A stretch of DNA of 64,000 nucleotides from Coriaria nepalensis (GCA_027186245.1 CP114490.1:5347001-5411000), one strand, 5' to 3'; positions 1 to 14,190 are shown, counted from the stretch's first letter. Numbers and translations: made by a program. The notes: a model not told the origin generated them from the sequence alone.

Positions 1-953
1 AACACAAGTTTCGTGCATAGCATGCTAATGATCTTTGAAGGACATGGGTGCCTGTTTTTCACCTTAGACTCATTTCAATGTGTCTCTTCAAGCCACTAAA
101 CAATTTGAATGATGTTCAAATGAATTCTATTTTCACACATCAAACACAAATGCCGTGCATAACTTCCTAGTGATCATACACGAACAGTTTTGTCTTTTTT
201 TCACCTGAAAATCATTTCAATGAGTCTTCTCAAGCCACTAAATCATTCGAACGAGATTCGAATGACTTCTATATTCGCACTTCAAACACAAGTTACGTGC
301 ATAACATTCAAATGATATTTCAAGCAAACGTGTGCTTTTGTTTCACATGAAACTCAATTCAGTGAGTCTCCTCAAGCCACTAAATCATATGAATAAGGTT
401 CGAACGAATTCTATTTTCACATTTCAAACAGAAGTTTCGTGCATAATATACTAACGATCTTTGAAGGACATGTGTGCCTGTTTTTCACCTTAGACTCATT
501 TGAATGTGTCTCTTCAAGCCACTAAACCATTCGAATGATGTTCAAATGAATTCTATTTTCACACATCAAACACAAATTCCGTGCATAACTTCCTAGTGAT
601 CATATATGGACAGTTGTGTCTTTGTTTAACCTAAATATCATTTAAATGAGTCTTCTTAAGATACTAAATCAATCGAATGAGATTCGAATGAATTCTATTT
701 TCGTACAACAAACACAAGTTTTGTGCATAATATTCTAATGATATTTCAAGCAAACGTGTGCATTTGTTTCACATGAAACTCAATTCAGTGGGTCTCCTTA
801 ACCCCCTAAATCATATGAATAAGGTTCGAACAAATTATATTTTCGGACTTCAAACACAAGTTTCGTGCATAGCATGCTAATGATCTTTGAAGGACATGGG
901 TGCCTATTTTTCATCTTAGACTCATTTGAATGTGTCTCTTCAAGCCACTAAAC

Positions 954-974
954 CATTTGAATGATGTTCAAATG
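954..974. other. Dyad symmetry at the C-to-A junction (example)
   Basis: The arms CATTTGAA and TTCAAATG are perfect reverse complements around the 5-nt loop TGATG, and the last G begins GAATTC. The same element is at nearly every C-to-A junction, so it recurs about every 426 bp, with occasional single-base changes in an arm. It could extrude as a cruciform or bind a dimeric protein. No binding protein can be named from the sequence. Confidence 0.9.
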
Positions 975-1357
975 AATTCTATTTTCACACATCAAACACA
1001 AATGCCGTGCATAACTTCCTAGTGATCATATAAGGATAGTTTTGTCTTTTTTTCACCTGAAAATCATTTCAATGAGTCTTCTCAAGCCACTAAATCATTC
1101 GAATAAGATTTGAACAAATTCTATATTCGCACTTCAAACACAAGTTTCGTGCATAACATTCTAATGATAATTCAAGCAAACGTATGCTTTTGTTTCACAC
1201 GAAACTCAATTCAGTTAGTCTCCTCAAGCCACTAAATCATATGAATAAGGTTCGAACGAATTCTATTTTCGCACTCCAAACAGAAGTTTCGTGCATAACA
1301 TGCTAATGATCTTTAAAGGACATGTGTGCTTGTTTTTCACCTTAGACTCATTTGAAT

Positions 1358-1374
1358 GTGTCTCTTCAAGACAC
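1358..1374. other. 6-bp hairpin in the C monomer (example)
   Basis: GTGTCT and AGACAC flank the loop CTTCA, about 18 bp before the junction dyad. Most C monomers to the right of domain I have the perfect form. In domain I, copies with AAGCCAC in place of AAGACAC carry one mismatch. The two hairpins together make a structured stretch of roughly 50 bp once per trimer. Confidence 0.85.
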
Positions 1375-4300
1375 TAAACCATTTGAATGATGTTCAAATG
1401 AATTCTATTTTCACACATCAAACACAAATTCCGTGCATAACTTGCTAGTGATCATATAAGGACAGTTGTGTCTTTGTTTAACTTGAAAATCATTTCAATG
1501 AGTCTTTTTAAGATACTAAATCAATCGAATGAGATTCGAATGACTTCTATTTTCGTACATCAAACAGAAGTTTCGTGCATAATATTCTACTAATATTTCA
1601 AGCAAACGTGTGCTTATGTTTCACATGAAACTCAATCCAGTCGGTCTCCTTAACCCCCTAAATCATATGAATAAGGTTCGAAGAAATTCTATTTTCAGAC
1701 TTCAAACAAAAGTTTCGTGCATAGCATGCTAATGATCTTTGAAGGACATGGGTACCTGTTTTTCACCTTAGACTCATTTGAATGTGTCTCTTCAAGCCAC
1801 TAAACAATTTGAATGATGTTCAAATGAATTCTATTTTCACACATCAAACACAAATGCCGTGCATAACTTCCTAGTGATCATACACGGACAGTTTTGTCTT
1901 TTTTTGACCTGAAAATCATTTCAATGAGTCTTCTCAAGCCAGTAAATCATTCGAATAAGATTTGAACAAATTCTATATTCTCACTTCAAACACAAGTTTC
2001 GTGCATAACATTCTAATGATAATCCAAGCAAACGTATGCTTTTGTTTCACACGAAACTCAATTCAGTCAGTCTCCTCAAGCCACTAAATCATATGAATAA
2101 GGTTCGAACGAATTCTATTTTCGCACTCCAAACAGAAGTTTCGTGCGTAACATGCTAATGATCTTTAAAGGACATGTGTGGTTGTTTTTCACCTTAGACT
2201 CATTTGAATGTGTCGCTTCAAGACACTAAACCATTTGAATGATGTTCAAATGAATTCTATTTTCACACATCAAACACAAATTCCGTGCATAACTTGCTAG
2301 TGATCATATAAGGACAGTTGTGTCTTTGTTTAACCTGAAAATCATTTCAATGAGTCTTCTTAAGATACTAAATCAATCGAATGAGACTCGAATGAATTCT
2401 ATTTTCGTACATCAAACACAAGTTTCGTGCATAATATTCTAATGATATTTCAAGCAAACGTGTGCTTTTGTTTCACATGAAACTCAATTCAGTGGGTCTC
2501 CTTAACCCCCTAAATCATATGAATAAGGTTCGAACGAATTCTATTTTCGGACTTCAAACACAAGTTTCGTGCATAGCATGCTAATGATCTTTGAAGGACA
2601 TGGGTGCCTGTTTTTCACCTTAGACTCATTTCAATGTGTCTCTTCAAGCCACTAAACAATTTGAATGATGTTCAAATGAATTCTATTTTCACACATCAAA
2701 CACAAATGCCGTGCATAACTTCCTAGTGATCATACACGAACAGTTTTGTCTTATTTTCACCTGAAAATCATTTCAATGAGTCTTCTCAAGCCACTAAATC
2801 ATTCGAATAAGATTTGAACAAATTCTATATTCTCACTTCAAACACAAGTTTCGTGCATAACATTCTAATGATAATTCAAGCAAACGTATGCTTTTGTTTC
2901 ACACGAAACTCAATTCAGTTAGTCTCCTCAAGCCACTAAATCATATGAATAAGGTTCGAACGAATTCTATTTTCGCACTCCAAACAGAAGTTTCGTGCAT
3001 AACATGCTAATGATCTTTAAAGGACATGTGTGCCTGTTTTTCACCTTAGACTCATTTGAATGTGTCTCTTCAAGACACTAAACCATTTGAATGATGTTCA
3101 AATGAATTCTATTTTCACACCTCAAACACAAATTCCGTGCATAACTTGCTAGTGATCATATACGAACAGTTGTGTCTCTATTTAACCTGAAAATCATTTC
3201 AATGAGTCTTCTCAAGCCACTAAATCATTCGAATGAGATTCGAATGACTTCTATATTTGCACTTCAAACACAAGTTACGTCCATAACATTCAAATGATAT
3301 TTCAAGCAAACGTGTGCTTTTGTTTCACAAGAAACTCAATTCAGTGAGTCTCCTCAAGCCACTAAATCATATGAATAAGGTCCGAACGAATTCTATTTTC
3401 ACATTTCAAACAGAAGTTTCGTGCATAATATACTAACGATCTTTGAAGGACATGTGTGCCTGTTTTTCACCTTAGACTCATTTGATTGTGTCTCTTCAAG
3501 CCACTAAACCATTTGAATGATGTTCAAATGAATTCTATTTTCACACATCAAACACAAATTCCGTGCATAACTTCCTAGTGATCATATATGGACAGTTGTG
3601 TCTTTGTTTAACCTGAAAATCATTTAAATGAGTCTTCTTAAGATACTAAATCAATCGAATGAGATTCGAATGAATTCTATTTTCGTACATCAAACACAAG
3701 TTTTGTGCATAATATTCTAATGATATTTCAAGCAAACGTGTGCATTTGTTTCACATGAAACTCAATTCAGTGGGTCTCCTTAACCCCCTAAATCATATGA
3801 ATAAGGTTCGAACGAATTCTATTTTCGGACTTCAAACACAAGTTTCGTGCATAGCATGCTAATGATCTTTGAAGGACATGGGTGCCTATTTTTCACCTTA
3901 GACTCATTTGAATGTGTCTCTTCAAGCCACTAAACAATTTGAATGATGTTCAAATGAATTCTATTTTCACACCTCAAACACAAATGCCGTGCATAACTTC
4001 CTAGTGATCATACAAGGACAGTTTTGTCTTTTTTTCACCTGAAAATCATTTCAATGAGTCTTCTCAAGCCACTAAATCATTCGAATAAGATTTGAACAAA
4101 TTCTATATTCGCACTTCAAACACAAGTTTCGTGCATAACATTCTAATGATAATTCAAGCAAACGTATGCTTTTGTTTCACACGAAACTCAATTCCGTTAG
4201 TCTCCTCAAGCCACTAAATCATATGAATAAGGTTCGAACGAATTCTATTTTCGCACTCCAAACAGAAGTTTCGTGCATAACATGCTAATGATCTTTAAAG

Positions 4301-6755
4301 GACATGTGTGCTTGTTTTTCACCTTAGACTCATTTGAATGTGTCTCTTCAAGACACTAAACCATTTGAATGATGTTCAAATGAATTCTATTTTCCACACA
4401 TCAAACACAAATTCCGTGCATAACTTGCTAGTGATCATATAAAGACAGTTGTGTCTTTGTTTAACCTGAAAATCATTTCAATGAGTCTTCTTAAGATACT
4501 AAATCAATCGAATGAGATTCGAATGACTTCTATTTTCGTACATCAAACACAAGTTTCGTGCATAATATTCTAATGATATTTCAAGCAAACGTGTGCTTTT
4601 GTTTCACATGAAACTCAATTCAGTGGGTCTCCTTAACCCCCTAAATCATATGAATAAGGTTCGAACAAATTCTATTTTCAGACTTCAAACACAAGTTTCG
4701 TGCATAGCATGCTAATGATCTTTGAAGGACATGGGTGCCTGTTTTTCACCTTAGACTCATTTGAATGTGTCTCTTCAAGCCACTAAACCATTTGAATGAT
4801 GTTAAAATGAATTCTATTTTCACACATCAAACACAAATGCCGTGCATAACTTCCTAGTGATCATACAAGGACAGTTTTGTCTTTTTTTCACCTGAAAATC
4901 ATTTCAATGAGTCTTCTCAAGCCAGTAAATCATTCGAATAAGATTTGAACAAATTCTATATTCTCACTTCAAACACAAGTTTCGTGCATAACATTCTAAT
5001 GATAATTCAAGCAAACGCATGCTTTTGTTTCACACGAAACTCAATTCAGTTAGTCTCCTCAAGCCACTAAATCATATGAATAAGGTTCGAACGAATTCTA
5101 TTTTCGCACTCCAAACAGAAGTTTCGTGCATAACATGCTAATGATCTTTAAAGGACATGTGTGCCTGTTTTTCACCTTAGACTCATTTGAATGTGTCTCT
5201 TCAAGACACTAAACCATTTGAATGATGTTCAAATGAATTCTATTTTCACACATCAAACACAAATTCTGTGCATAAGTTGCTAGTGATCATATATGGACAG
5301 TTGTGTCTTTGTTTAACTTGAAAATCATTTCAATGAGTCTTCTTAAGATACTAAATCAATCGAATGAGATTCGAATGAATTCTATTTTCGTACATCAAAC
5401 ACAAGTTTCGTGCATAATATTCTAATGAAATTTCAAGCAAACGTGTGCTTTTGTTTCACATGAAACTCAATTCAGTGGGTCTCCTTAACCCCCTAAATCA
5501 TATGAATAAGGTTCGAACGAATTCTATTTTCGGACTTCAAACACAAGTTTCGTGCATAGCATGCTAATGATCTTTGAAGGACATGGGTGCCTGTTTTACA
5601 CCTTAGACTCATTTGAATGTGTCTCTTCAAGCCACTAAACCATTTGAATGATGTTCAAATGAATTCTATTTTCACACATCAAACACAAATGCCGTGCATA
5701 ACTTCCTAGTGATCATACAATGACAGTTTTGTCTTTTTTTCACCTGAAAATCATTTCAATGAGTCTTCCCAAGCCACTAAATCATTCGAATAACATTTGA
5801 ACAAATTCTATATTCGCACTTCAAACACAAGTTTCGTGCAAAACATTCTGATGATAATTCAAGCAAACGTATGCTTTTGTTTCACACGAAACTCAATTCA
5901 GTTAGTCTCCTCAAGCCACTAAATCATATGAATAAGGTTCAAACGAATTCTATTTTCGCACTCCAAACAGAAGTTTCGTGCATAACATGCTAATGATCTT
6001 TAAAGGACATCTGTGCTAGTTTTTCACCTTAGACTCATTTGAATGTGTCTCTTCAAGACACTAAACCATTTGAATGACGTTCAAATGAATTCTATTTTCA
6101 CACATCAAACACAAATTCCGTGCATAACTTGCTAGTGATCATATAAGGACAGCTGTGTCTTTGTTTAACCTGAAAATCATTTCAATGAGTCTTCTTAAGA
6201 TAATAAATTAATCGAATGAGATTCGAATGACTTCTATTTTCGTACATCAAACACAAGTTTCGTGCATAATATTCTAATGATATTTCAAGCAAACGTGTGC
6301 TTTTGTTTCACATGAAACTCAATTCAGTGGGTCTCCTTAACCCCCTAAATCATATGAATAAGGTTCGAACGAATTCTATTTTCGGACTTCAAACACAAGT
6401 TTCGTGCATAGCATGCTAATGATCTTTGAAGGACATGGGTGCCTGTTTTTCACCTTAGACTCATTTGAATGTGTCTCTTCAAGCCGCTAAACCATTTGAA
6501 TGATGTTCAAATGAATTCTATTTTCACACATCAAACACAAATGCCGTGCATAACTTCCTAGTGATCATACAAGGACAGTTTTGTCTTTTTTTCACCTGAA
6601 AATCATTTCAATGAGTCTTCCCAAGCCACAAAATCATTCGAATAAGATTTGAACAAATTCTATATTCGCACTTCAAACACAAGTTTCGTGCATAACATTC
6701 TAATGATAATTCAAGCAAACGTATGCTTTTGTTTCACACGAAACTCAATTCAGTG

Positions 6756-8033
6756 AGTCTCCTCAAGCCACTAAATCATATGAATAAGGTTCGAACGAAT
6801 TCTATTTTCGCACTCCAAACAGAAGTTTCGTGCATAACATGCTAATGATCTTTAAAGGACATGTGTGGTTGTTTTTCACCTTAGACTCATTTGAATGTGT
6901 CTCTTCAAGACACTAAACCATTTGAATGATGTTCAAATGAATTCTATTTTCACACATCAAACACAAATTCCGTGCATAACTTGCTAGTGATCATATAATG
7001 ACAGTTGTGTCTTTGTTTAACCTGAAAATCATTTCAATGAGTCTTCTTAAGATACTAAATCAATCGAATGAGATTCGAATGACTTCTATTTTCGTACATC
7101 AAACACAAGTTTCGTGCATAATATTCTAACGATATTTCAAGCAAACGTGTGCTTTTGTTTCACATGAAACTCAATTCAGTGGGTCTCCTTAACCCCCTAA
7201 ATCATATGAATAAGGTTCGAACGAATTCTATTTTCGGACTTCAAACACAAGTTTCGTGCATAATATACTAATGATCTTTGAAGGACATGTGTGCCTATTT
7301 TTCACCTTAGACTCATTTGAATGTGTCTCTTCAAGCCACTAAACCATTTGAATGATGTTCAAATGAATTCTATTTTCAAACATCAAACACAAATGCCGTG
7401 CATAACTTCCTAGTGATCATACAAGGACTGTTTTGTCTTTTTTTCACTTGAAAATCATTTCAATGAGTCTTCCCAAGCCACTAAATCATTCAAATAAGAT
7501 TTGAACAAATTCTATATTCGCACTTCAAACACAAGTTTCGTGCATAACATTCTAATGATAATTCAAGCAAACGTATGCTTTTGTTTCACACGAAACTCAA
7601 TTCAGTGAGTCTCCTCAAGCCACTAAATCATATGAATAAGGTTCGAACGAATACTATTTTCGCACTCCAAATAGAAGTTTCGTGCATAACATGCTAATGA
7701 TCTTTAAAGGACATGTGTGCTTGTTTTTCACCTTAGACTCATTTAAATGTGTCTCTTCAAGACACTAAACCATTTGAATGATGTTCCAATGAATTCTCTT
7801 TTCACACCTCAAACACAAATTCCGTGCATAACTTGCTAGTGATCATATACGAACAGTTGTGTCTCTATTTGACCAGAAAATCATTTCAATGAGTCTTCTC
7901 AAGCCACTAAATCATTCTAATGAGATTCGAATGAATTCTATATTCGCACTTCAAACACAAGTTTTGTGCATAACGTTCTAATGATAATCCAAGCAAACGT
8001 ATGCTTTTGTTTCACACGAAACTCAATTCAGTT
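6756..8033. repeat. Tandem 1,278-bp duplication, copy 1 (9 monomers)
   Basis: This block is followed directly by a copy 1,278 bp downstream in which I found no difference by eye. Shared private variants include GACATGTGTGGTTG, ATATAATGACAG, TTTTCAAACATC, AAGGACTGTTTTG, CGAATACTATTTTCGCACTCCAAATAG (split across families), GATGTTCCAATG, TTGACCAGAAAATC and GATAATCCAAGC. Base 6,755 differs from 8,033, which sets the left limit of identity. Confidence 0.88.
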
Positions 8034-9311
8034 AGTCTCCTCAAGCCACTAAATCATATGAATAAGGTTCGAACGAATTCTATTTTCGCACTCCAAACAG
8101 AAGTTTCGTGCATAACATGCTAATGATCTTTAAAGGACATGTGTGGTTGTTTTTCACCTTAGACTCATTTGAATGTGTCTCTTCAAGACACTAAACCATT
8201 TGAATGATGTTCAAATGAATTCTATTTTCACACATCAAACACAAATTCCGTGCATAACTTGCTAGTGATCATATAATGACAGTTGTGTCTTTGTTTAACC
8301 TGAAAATCATTTCAATGAGTCTTCTTAAGATACTAAATCAATCGAATGAGATTCGAATGACTTCTATTTTCGTACATCAAACACAAGTTTCGTGCATAAT
8401 ATTCTAACGATATTTCAAGCAAACGTGTGCTTTTGTTTCACATGAAACTCAATTCAGTGGGTCTCCTTAACCCCCTAAATCATATGAATAAGGTTCGAAC
8501 GAATTCTATTTTCGGACTTCAAACACAAGTTTCGTGCATAATATACTAATGATCTTTGAAGGACATGTGTGCCTATTTTTCACCTTAGACTCATTTGAAT
8601 GTGTCTCTTCAAGCCACTAAACCATTTGAATGATGTTCAAATGAATTCTATTTTCAAACATCAAACACAAATGCCGTGCATAACTTCCTAGTGATCATAC
8701 AAGGACTGTTTTGTCTTTTTTTCACTTGAAAATCATTTCAATGAGTCTTCCCAAGCCACTAAATCATTCAAATAAGATTTGAACAAATTCTATATTCGCA
8801 CTTCAAACACAAGTTTCGTGCATAACATTCTAATGATAATTCAAGCAAACGTATGCTTTTGTTTCACACGAAACTCAATTCAGTGAGTCTCCTCAAGCCA
8901 CTAAATCATATGAATAAGGTTCGAACGAATACTATTTTCGCACTCCAAATAGAAGTTTCGTGCATAACATGCTAATGATCTTTAAAGGACATGTGTGCTT
9001 GTTTTTCACCTTAGACTCATTTAAATGTGTCTCTTCAAGACACTAAACCATTTGAATGATGTTCCAATGAATTCTCTTTTCACACCTCAAACACAAATTC
9101 CGTGCATAACTTGCTAGTGATCATATACGAACAGTTGTGTCTCTATTTGACCAGAAAATCATTTCAATGAGTCTTCTCAAGCCACTAAATCATTCTAATG
9201 AGATTCGAATGAATTCTATATTCGCACTTCAAACACAAGTTTTGTGCATAACGTTCTAATGATAATCCAAGCAAACGTATGCTTTTGTTTCACACGAAAC
9301 TCAATTCAGTT
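8034..9311. repeat. Tandem 1,278-bp duplication, copy 2 (9 monomers)
   Basis: This is the second copy of the preceding block. Identity with copy 1 continues as far as base 9,343, where AATGTTCGAAC replaces AAGGTTCGAAC. The matched stretch is therefore about 1,310 bp at an offset of 1,278. The lack of visible differences, against frequent differences between other neighbours, makes this one of the youngest events in the window. An assembly duplication cannot be excluded without reads. Confidence 0.88.
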
Positions 9312-11328
9312 AGTCTCCTCAAGCCACTAAATCATATGAATAATGTTCGAACGAATTCTATTTTCGCACTCCAAACAGAAGTTTCGTGCGTAACATGCTA
9401 ATGATCTTTAAAGGACATGTGTGCTGGTTTTTCAGCTTAGACTCATTTGAATGTGTCTCTTCAAGACACTAAACCATTTGAATGATGTTCAAATGAATTC
9501 TATTTTCACACATCAAACACAAATTCCGTGCATAACTTGCTAGTGATCATATAAGGACAGTTGTGTCTTTGTTTAACCTGAAAATCATTTCAATGAGTCT
9601 TCTTAAGATACTAAATCAATCGAATGAGATTCGAATGACTTCTATTTTCGTACATCAAACACAAGTTTCGTGCATAATATTCTAATGATATTTCAAGCAA
9701 ACGTGTGCTTTTGTTTCACATGAAACTCAATTCAGTGGGTCTCCTTAACCCCCTAAATCGTATGAATAAGGTTCGAACGAATTCTATTTTCACATTTCAA
9801 ACAGAAGTTTCGTGCATAATATACTACTGATCTTTGAAGGACATGTGTGCCTGTTTTTCACCTTAGACTCATTTGAATGTGTCTCTTCAAGCCACTAAAC
9901 CATTTGAATGATGTTCAAATGAATTCTATTTTCAAACATCAAACAAAAATGCCGTGCATAACTTCCAAGTGATCATACAAGGGCTGTTTTGTCTTTTTTT
10001 CACCTGAAACTCATTTCAATGAGTCTTCCCAAGCCACTAAATCATTCAAATAAGATTTGAACAAATTCTATATTTGCACTTCAAACACAAGTTTCGTGCA
10101 TAACATTCTAATGATAATTGAAGCAAACGTTTGCTTTTGTTTCACACGAAACTCAATTCAGTGAGTCTCCTCAGCCACTAAATCATATGAATAAGGTTCG
10201 AACGAATTCTATTTTCGCACTCCAAATAGAAGTTTCGTGCATAACATGCTAATGATCTTTAAAGGATATGTGTTCTTGTTTTTCACCTTAGACTCATTTA
10301 AATGTGTCTCTTCAAGACACTAAACCATTTGAATGATGTTCCAATGAATTCTATTTTCACACCTCAAACACAAATTCCGTGCATAACTTGCTAGTGATCA
10401 CATACGAACAGTTGCGTCTCTATTTGACCTGAAAATCATTTCAATGAGTCTTCTCAAGCCACTAAATCATTCTAATGAGATTCGAATGAATTCTATATTC
10501 GCACTTCAAACACAAGTTACGTGCATAACATTCAAATGATATTTCAAGCAAACGTGTGCTTTTGTTTCACATGAAACTAAATTCAGTGAGTCTCCTCAAG
10601 CCACTAAATCATATTAATAAGGTCCGAACGAATTCTATTTTCACATTTCAAACAGAAGTTTCGTGCATAATATACTAATGATCTTTGAAGGACATGTGTG
10701 CCTATTTTCCACCTTAGACTCATTTGAATGTGTCTCTTCAAGCCACTAAACCATTTGAATGATGTTCAAATGAATTCTATTTTCACACATCAAACACAAA
10801 TTCCGTGCATAACTTCCTAGTGATCATATACGGACAGTTGTGTCTTTGTTTAACCTGAAAATCATTTAAATGAGTCTTCTTAAGATACTAAATCAATCGA
10901 ATGAGATTCGAATGAATTCTATTTTCGTACATCAAACACAAGTTTCGTGCATAATATTCTAATGATATTTCAAGCAAACGTGTGCTTTTGTTTCACATGA
11001 AACTCAATTCAGTGGGTCTCCTTAACCCCCTAAATCATATGAATAAGGTTCGAACGAATTCTATTTTCGCACTCCAAACAGAAGTTTCGTGCGTAAAATG
11101 CTAATGATCTTTAAAGGACATGTGTGGTTGTTTTTCACCTTAGACTCATTTGAATGTGTCTCTTCAAGACACTAAACCATTTGAATGATGTTCAAATGAA
11201 TTCTATTTTCACACATCAAACACAAATTCCGTGCATAACTTCCTAGTGATCATATACGGACAGTTGTGTCTTTGTTTAACCTGAAAATCATTTAAATGAG
11301 TCTTCTTAAGATACTAAATCAATCGAAT

Positions 11329-11350
11329 GAGATTCGAATGAGATTCGAAT
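11329..11350. repeat. 11-bp micro-duplication at an A-to-B junction
   Basis: The junction word GAGATTCGAAT is present twice in tandem, so this monomer is 153 bp instead of 142. The insertion duplicates the right arm of the junction dyad. Most other length changes in the array are 1-3 bp, so this is the largest small indel I noticed. Confidence 0.9.
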
Positions 11351-13906
11351 GAATTCTATTTTCGTACATCAAACACAAGTTTCGTGCATAATATTCTAAT
11401 GATATTTCAAGCAAACGTGTGCTTTTGTTTCACATGAAACTCAATTCAGTGGGTCTCCTTAACCCCCTAAATCATATGAATAAGGTTCGAACGAATTCTA
11501 TTTACACATTTCAAACAGAAGTTTCGTGCATAATATACTAATGATCTTTGAAGGACATGTGTGCCTGTTTTTCACCTTAGACTCATTTGAATGTGTCTCT
11601 TCAAGCCACTAAACCATTTGAATGATGTTCAAATGAATTCTATTTTCACACATCAAACACAAATTCCGTGCATAACTTCCTAGTGATCATATATGGACAG
11701 TTGTGTCTTTGTTTAACCTGAAAATCATTTCAATGAGTCTTCTTAAGATACGAAATCAATCGAATGAGATTCGAATGAATTCTATTTTCGTACACCAAAC
11801 ACAAGTTTCGTGCATAATATTCTAATGATATTTCAAGCAAACGTGTGCTTTTGTTTCACATGAAACTCAATTCAGTGGGTCTCCTTGACCCCCTAAATCA
11901 TATGAATGAGATTCAAATGAATTCTATTTTCGTACATCAAACACAAGTTTCGTGCATAGCATGCTAATGATCTTTGAAGGACATGGGTGCCTGTTTTTCA
12001 CCTTAGACTCATTTGAATGTGTCTCTTCAAGCCACTAAACCATTTGAATGATGTTCAAATGAATTCTATTTTCACACATCAAACGCAAATGCCGTGCATA
12101 AATTCCTAGTGATCATACAATGACAGTTTTGTCTTTTTTTCACCTGAAAATCATTTCAATGAGTCTTCCCAAGCCACTAAATCATTCGAATAAGATTTGA
12201 ACAAATTCTATATTCGCAGTTCAAACACAAGTTTCGTGCATAACATTCTAATGATAATTCAAGCAAACGTATGCTTTTGTTTCACACGAAACTCAATTCA
12301 GTTAGTCTCCTCAAGCCACTAAGTCATATGAATAAGGTTCGAACGAATTCTATTTTCGCACTCCAAACAGAAGTTTCGTGCATAACATGCTAATGATCTT
12401 TAAAGGACATGTGTGCTTGTTTTTCACCTTAGACTCATTTAAATGTGTCTCTTCAAGACACTAAACCATTTGAATGATGTTCAAATGAATTCTATTTTCA
12501 CACATCAAACACAAATTCCGTGCATAACTTACTAGTGATCATATACGAACAGTTGTGTCTCTATTTAACCTGAAAATCATTTCAATGAGTCTTCTCAAGC
12601 CACTAAATCATTCTAATGAGATTCGAATAAATTCTATATTCGCACTTCAAACACAAGTTACGTGCATAACATTCTAATGATATTTCAAGCAAACGTGTGC
12701 TTTTGTTTCACATGAAACTCAATTCAGTGAGTCTCCTCAAGCCACTAAATCATATGAATAAGGTTCGAACAAATTCTATTTTCACATTTCAAACAGAAGT
12801 TTCGTGCATAATATATTAATGACCTTTGAAGGACATGTGTGCCTGTTTTTCACCTTAGACTCATTTGAATGTGTCTCTTCAAGCCACTAAACCATTTGAA
12901 TGATGTTCAAATGAATTCTATTTTCACACATCAAACACAAATTCCGTGCATAACTTCATAGTGATCATATACGGACAGTTGTGTCATTGCTAAACCTGAA
13001 AATCATTTCAATGAGTCTTCTTAAGATACTAAATCAATCGAATGAGATTCGAATGAATTCTATTTTCGTACTTCAAACACAAGTTTCGTGCATAATATTC
13101 TAATGATATTTCAAGCAAACGTGTGCTTTTGTTTCACATGAAACTTAATTCAGTGGGTCTCCTTAACCCCCTAAATGATATGAATAAGGTTCGAACGAAT
13201 TCTATTTTTGGACTTCAAACACAAGTTTCGTGCATAGCATGCTAATGATCTTTGAAGGACATGTGTGCCTGTTTTTCACCTTAGACTCATTTGAATGTGT
13301 CTCTTCAAGACACTAAACCATTTGAATGATGTTCACATGAATTCTATTTTCACACATCAAACACAAACTCCGTGCATAACTTCCTAGTGATTATACAAGG
13401 ACAGTTGTGTCTTTGTTTAACCTGAAAATCATTTCAATGATTCTTCTTAAGATACTAAATCAATCGAATGAGATTCGAATGAATTCTATTTTCGTACTTC
13501 AAACACAAGTTTCGTGCATAATATTCTAATGATATTTCAAGCAGACTTGTGCTTTTGTTTCACATGAAACTCAATTCAGTGGGTCTCCTTAACCCCCTAA
13601 ATCATATGAATAAGGTTCGAACGAATTCTATTTTCGGACTTCAAACACAAGTTTCGTGCATAGGATGCTAATGATCTTTGAAGGACATGTGTGCCTGTTT
13701 TTCACCTTAGACTCATTTGAATGTGTCTCTTCAAGACACTAAACCATTTGAATGATGTTCAAATGAATTCTATTTTCACACATCAAACACAAACTCCGTG
13801 CATAACTTCCTAGTGATCATACAAGGACAGTTGTGTCTTTGTTTAACCTAAAAATCATTTTAATTAGTCTTCTTAAGATACTAAATCAATCGAATGAGAT
13901 TCGAAT

Positions 13907-14190
13907 GAATTCTATTTTCGTACTTCAAACACAAGTTTCATGCATAACATTCTAACAATATTTCAAGCAAACGTGTGTTTTTGTTTCACATGAAACTCAA
14001 TTCAGTGAGTCTCCTCCACCCGCTAAATCATATGACTAAGGTTCGAACGAATTCTATTTTCGCACTTCATACAGAAGTTTCGTGCATAACATTCTAATGA
14101 AATTTCAAGCAAACGTGTGCTTTTGTTTCACATGAAACTCAATTCAGTGAGTCTCCTCAAGCCACTAAATCATTTGATCAAGGTTTGAAC
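13907..14190 (+). repeat. Two consecutive B monomers (A-B-B-C, 568-bp unit)
   Basis: Two successive monomers starting at 13,907 and 14,049 both carry the B marks CATTCTAA..ATATTTCAAGC or its near variant and CACATGAAACTCAATTCAG. C then follows at 14,191. The trimer is expanded by one monomer. The event coincides with the end of the domain I lineage marks, so it probably records the exchange that joined two arrays. Confidence 0.85.

Larger units (their letters stand above)
205..3982. repeat. 2,982-bp super-period (21 monomers) inside domain I
   Basis: Private variants near the left edge recur exactly 2,982 bp later. CGAATGACTTCTATATT with AAGTTACGTG and CATTCAAATGATATTTC is at 259 and 3,241. 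ATAATATACTAACGATC is at about 426 and 3,408. CATATATGGACAG followed by ATCATTTAAATGAG is at about 603 and 3,585. GGGTGCCTATTTTTCA is at about 899 and 3,881. 2,982 equals 21 monomers or 7 trimers, so a multi-HOR block was copied in register. Copies are roughly 205-1000 and 3187-3982. Later bases stay in register but the markers are less specific. Confidence 0.75.
1..14048. repeat. Domain I: 852/1,278-bp HOR made of two diverged trimers
   Basis: Two trimer versions alternate. The second version has A with TTAAGATACTAAATCAATCG, B with CTCCTTAACCCCCTAAATC, and C often with GCATAGCATGC and CATGGGTGCC. The TTAAGATACTAAATC mark falls near 657, 1510, 2362, 3640, 4492, 5344, 6196, 7048, 8326, 9604, 10882 and 11308. 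The intervals are 852 (6 monomers), 1,278 (9 monomers) or 426. The domain therefore mixes 6-mer and 9-mer organisation and fades into single trimers after about 11.3 kb. Edges are approximate because neighbouring families share most bases. Confidence 0.88.
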
